A DNA stretch of 64,000 nt. Source: UBA11891 sp049890035. Its GTDB lineage: Bacteria > Bacteroidota > Bacteroidia > Flavobacteriales > Flavobacteriaceae. The stretch lies in NCBI GenBank assembly GCA_049890035.1, contig JBMHCG010000037.1, positions 1 through 64,000 of the forward strand, given 5' to 3'. The position numbers were made by a program, and so were the translations under genes. Under the pieces are notes generated by a model. That model had not been told where the DNA came from and did no database searches. It saw only the letters and a list, made by a program, of their open reading frames with translations. Each line of letters opens with the position of its first letter. The stretch's first letter is position 1. Below, piece by piece: positions 62,419 through 64,000 of the stretch.

Positions 62419-62850
62419 ATGCAAGATCCCGGACTTTCATTTTTTAAGCCCAATGCACAAACCCGAAAAATGCTACACCTGGCTCAGGAAGGCATCTCGG
62501 CTGGTTTTCCTTCACCAGCTGATGATTTTAAGGAACTTCGGATCAGCATTGACCAGGAGGTTGTGAAAAACGAAGAAGCTACTTTTTATGCCCGTGTATC
62601 GGGTCAATCAATGCAAGGAGCCGGTTTGGATGATGGCGATCTATTGGTCATTGACCGAAGCAAAGAACCCGAAGACAAAGCCATCGCTGTCTGTTTTGTC
62701 GATGGTGAATTTACTGTCAAACGCCTTAAAGTAGAGAAAGACTGTGTCTATCTGATGCCAGAAAATCCACGTTACCATCCTATAAAAGTAACTGAAGACA
62801 ATCAATTGCAAATCTGGGGCGTGGTAACCTATGTGGTGAAAAAGGTGTGA
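62419..62850 (+). CDS. umuD: UmuD-like self-cleaving S24 peptidase
   Basis: 143 residues: FPSPADDFKELRISIDQEVV, the catalytic Ser in YARVSGQSMQGAGLDDGDLL and the Lys in DGEFTVKRLKVEKD. The likely autocleavage site is the AG pair just before FPSPADD, where UmuD has CG. No DNA-binding domain, so UmuD rather than LexA. It forms polymerase V with UmuC. Confidence 0.93.
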   Translation: MQDPGLSFFKPNAQTRKMLHLAQEGISAGFPSPADDFKELRISIDQEVVKNEEATFYARVSGQSMQGAGLDDGDLLVIDRSKEPEDKAIAVCFVDGEFTVKRLKVEKDCVYLMPENPRYHPIKVTEDNQLQIWGVVTYVVKKV

Positions 62851-62996
62851 CAGGTAATTATTTACTGGTATCTGAAATCTGATCACCCATTGGCCGTTGA
62901 AAATTCAGAAAGATATGCACACAAAGAACTTAAAATTATAGTCCTACGTCACAGTCATATTGGTGTTCCATATAAAGGTACTTAATAAACGACTGT

Positions 62997-63584
62997 CTAT
63001 TCCTTTACCAAAACCCGATGAAAGGTCGTTGCTAAAAAGGAAGCCAATTGTTCGCTGCTGAATTCAGCGGCTGAAGAGTGGGTCGCTAAAAACAATTCTG
63101 GAGGAGTACCCACCAACATGATACTCAACAACAAGAACTCATAGTTTTCGTCAAAAGCATTGATATTGGGATCGTTTCTCAAGTCGCGATTGATGTCCCG
63201 TATGACAGCCCTAATTTGGTCGCTTTGATAGGTACTTTGTCGGATGGCAGCTTGATTTTTTGTATGAAAGTCCTTCATCTGAGGGGCCGTTACAAAATCA
63301 AAATAGCCTTTAAAGGTCGTATACAAATATTCATAGACAGAGGAAGCGGCCTTTCGCTTATTTTTAATATCCTCCTGTATGGTGCTGTTAATAGACTGAA
63401 TCAAGGCTTCGAACAAACTGTTGACATCATCAAAATAATTGTAAAAGGTACCTCGAGCAATCCCAACAGCCTGGACGATATCATTGACTGTGGTGTGCTG
63501 TAGTCCCTTTTCGGAAAACAAACGCAAACCCTCAGAAAAGAGGGCTTCACGGATTTTTAATTTATTGGATTCCCGAACACTCAA
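62997..63584 (-). CDS. TetR/AcrR-family transcriptional regulator
   Basis: 195 residues: the HTH reads GLRLFSEKGLQHTTVNDIVQ then AVGIARGTFYNYFDDVNSLF; the ligand domain follows. No ATG is available; TTG 63584 lies six bases after the thiolase stop, so it is cotranscribed with it. It probably senses an acyl-CoA and controls the fatty-acid degradation operon it ends. Confidence 0.88.
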   Translation of the reverse strand: MSVRESNKLKIREALFSEGLRLFSEKGLQHTTVNDIVQAVGIARGTFYNYFDDVNSLFEALIQSINSTIQEDIKNKRKAASSVYEYLYTTFKGYFDFVTAPQMKDFHTKNQAAIRQSTYQSDQIRAVIRDINRDLRNDPNINAFDENYEFLLLSIMLVGTPPELFLATHSSAAEFSSEQLASFLATTFHRVLVKE

Positions 63585-63590
63585 AACCGC

Positions 63591-64000
63591 CTACAGTCGT
63601 TCAAAAATTCCGGCAATGCCTTGCCCGCCACCGACACAAGCTGTAACCATACCGTAGCGTTGGTTGCGTCGTTTCATTTCGTTTACTAACTGTATGGTTA
63701 ACTTGGCACCTGTACAGCCCAATGGATGCCCCATGGCAATAGCACCACCGTTAACATTGACTGAATCCGGGTTGAGGCCCGCTTCCTGAATAACAGCCAA
63801 AGCTTGAACAGCGAAAGCTTCATTCAGTTCTGTTTGTTCAATATCAGTAATCTTTAAATTGGCTTGCTGCAAGGCTTTTGGTATGGCTACGCAAGGGCCG
63901 ATACCCATGTAAAGGGGATCGACACCCCCAACGGCGCAGGATACCAATCGCGCTATGGGTTCGAGTCCCAACTCTTTTACCATGGCTTCACTCATAACCA
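63591..64000 (-). CDS. Acetyl-CoA C-acyltransferase (thiolase), C-terminal part
   Basis: The frame continues through the right edge; about 136 residues of the C-terminal domain are seen. Motifs: TELNEAFAVQALAVI (His/Asn region NEAFA), VNGGAIAMGHPLGCTGAKL (catalytic His in GHPxGxTG) and YGMVTACVGGGQGIAGIFER (catalytic Cys of CxGGGxG). It cleaves 3-ketoacyl-CoA in beta-oxidation. Followed by the TetR regulator. Confidence 0.95.
   Translation of the reverse strand, partial: VMSEAMVKELGLEPIARLVSCAVGGVDPLYMGIGPCVAIPKALQQANLKITDIEQTELNEAFAVQALAVIQEAGLNPDSVNVNGGAIAMGHPLGCTGAKLTIQLVNEMKRRNQRYGMVTACVGGGQGIAGIFERL

Noticed and set aside
1..64000. CRISPR arrays, insertion sequences, prophage, integrases, riboswitches, rRNA
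   Set aside because: No regular short repeats, transposase or phage motifs, or known riboswitch cores were seen on either strand.

Overview
The window reads as a compact chromosome segment of a Bacteroidota bacterium, most likely class Flavobacteriia. The evidence is a type IX secretion (Por) sorting domain, a PorT-like outer-membrane protein, the neighbour pairs DUF4271-HemD and DUF4296-dihydroorotase, a mevalonate pathway, and TAnnTTTG -7 promoter elements with no clear Shine-Dalgarno sequences. An arsenosugar locus suggests, but does not prove, a marine habitat. I see no prophage, insertion sequence or CRISPR array.

Region 1 (about 300-14415, mostly + strand) is an arsenosugar biosynthesis cluster: AhpD/peroxidase-like protein, radical-SAM ArsS, a CofC-like nucleotidyltransferase/glycosyltransferase (TIGR04282 type), purine nucleoside phosphorylase, ArsM, a DUF547 protein and a TIGR04283-type glycosyltransferase. 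A second tight operon follows: FAD oxidoreductase, membrane polyferredoxin, two GT2 glycosyltransferases and a GT-C mannosyltransferase-like protein. Between arsS and the rest lie about 2.3 kb of decayed or duplicated DNA: a truncated LytS-type kinase and a tandem pair of coiled-coil membrane genes, one frameshifted. The phosphorylase carries active-site changes that suit the expected ArsS product (adenine base, no 5'-hydroxyl). The genes can be ordered into a pathway: ArsM methylates As; ArsS adds 5'-deoxyadenosyl; PNP gives the sugar 1-phosphate; the CofC-like enzyme activates it; the GT2 transfers it.

Region 2 (14373-18055, - strand) is an isoprenoid operon: mvaD, mevalonate kinase, a UbiA-type prenyltransferase and a pseudouridine synthase broken at a run of nine G. 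Region 3 (18587-25589, -) is maltose/maltodextrin breakdown: beta-phosphoglucomutase, GH65 phosphorylase, two GH13 enzymes and a glycerophosphodiesterase lipoprotein. Region 4 (25669-30246, -) holds a ferredoxin/NifU/Mrp iron-sulfur group, an alkyltransferase-like protein with TrmB, and a PhoR/PhoB-type pair.

Region 5 (30576-52435) is housekeeping: tyrS, pyrC, hemD, leuS, ftsX, uppP, truB, pyrH, frr, asnS, rpoN, with small conserved flavobacterial proteins between them. Region 6 (52441-60980, mostly -) holds PorT, an ExbB/ExbD energy-transducing operon with a clear terminator, tRNA-Ser(GGA), TatD, a retropepsin-like protein and 2-oxoglutarate dehydrogenase E2/E1. Region 7 (61135-64000) has a umuC-umuD pair in reversed order and the end of a beta-oxidation operon (thiolase, TetR).

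Many convergent genes overlap or abut, and -7 elements sit either about 16-18 or about 4-5 bases before the start codon. That spacing suggests short leaders and leaderless mRNAs. All calls are by eye from sequence; no database search was run.
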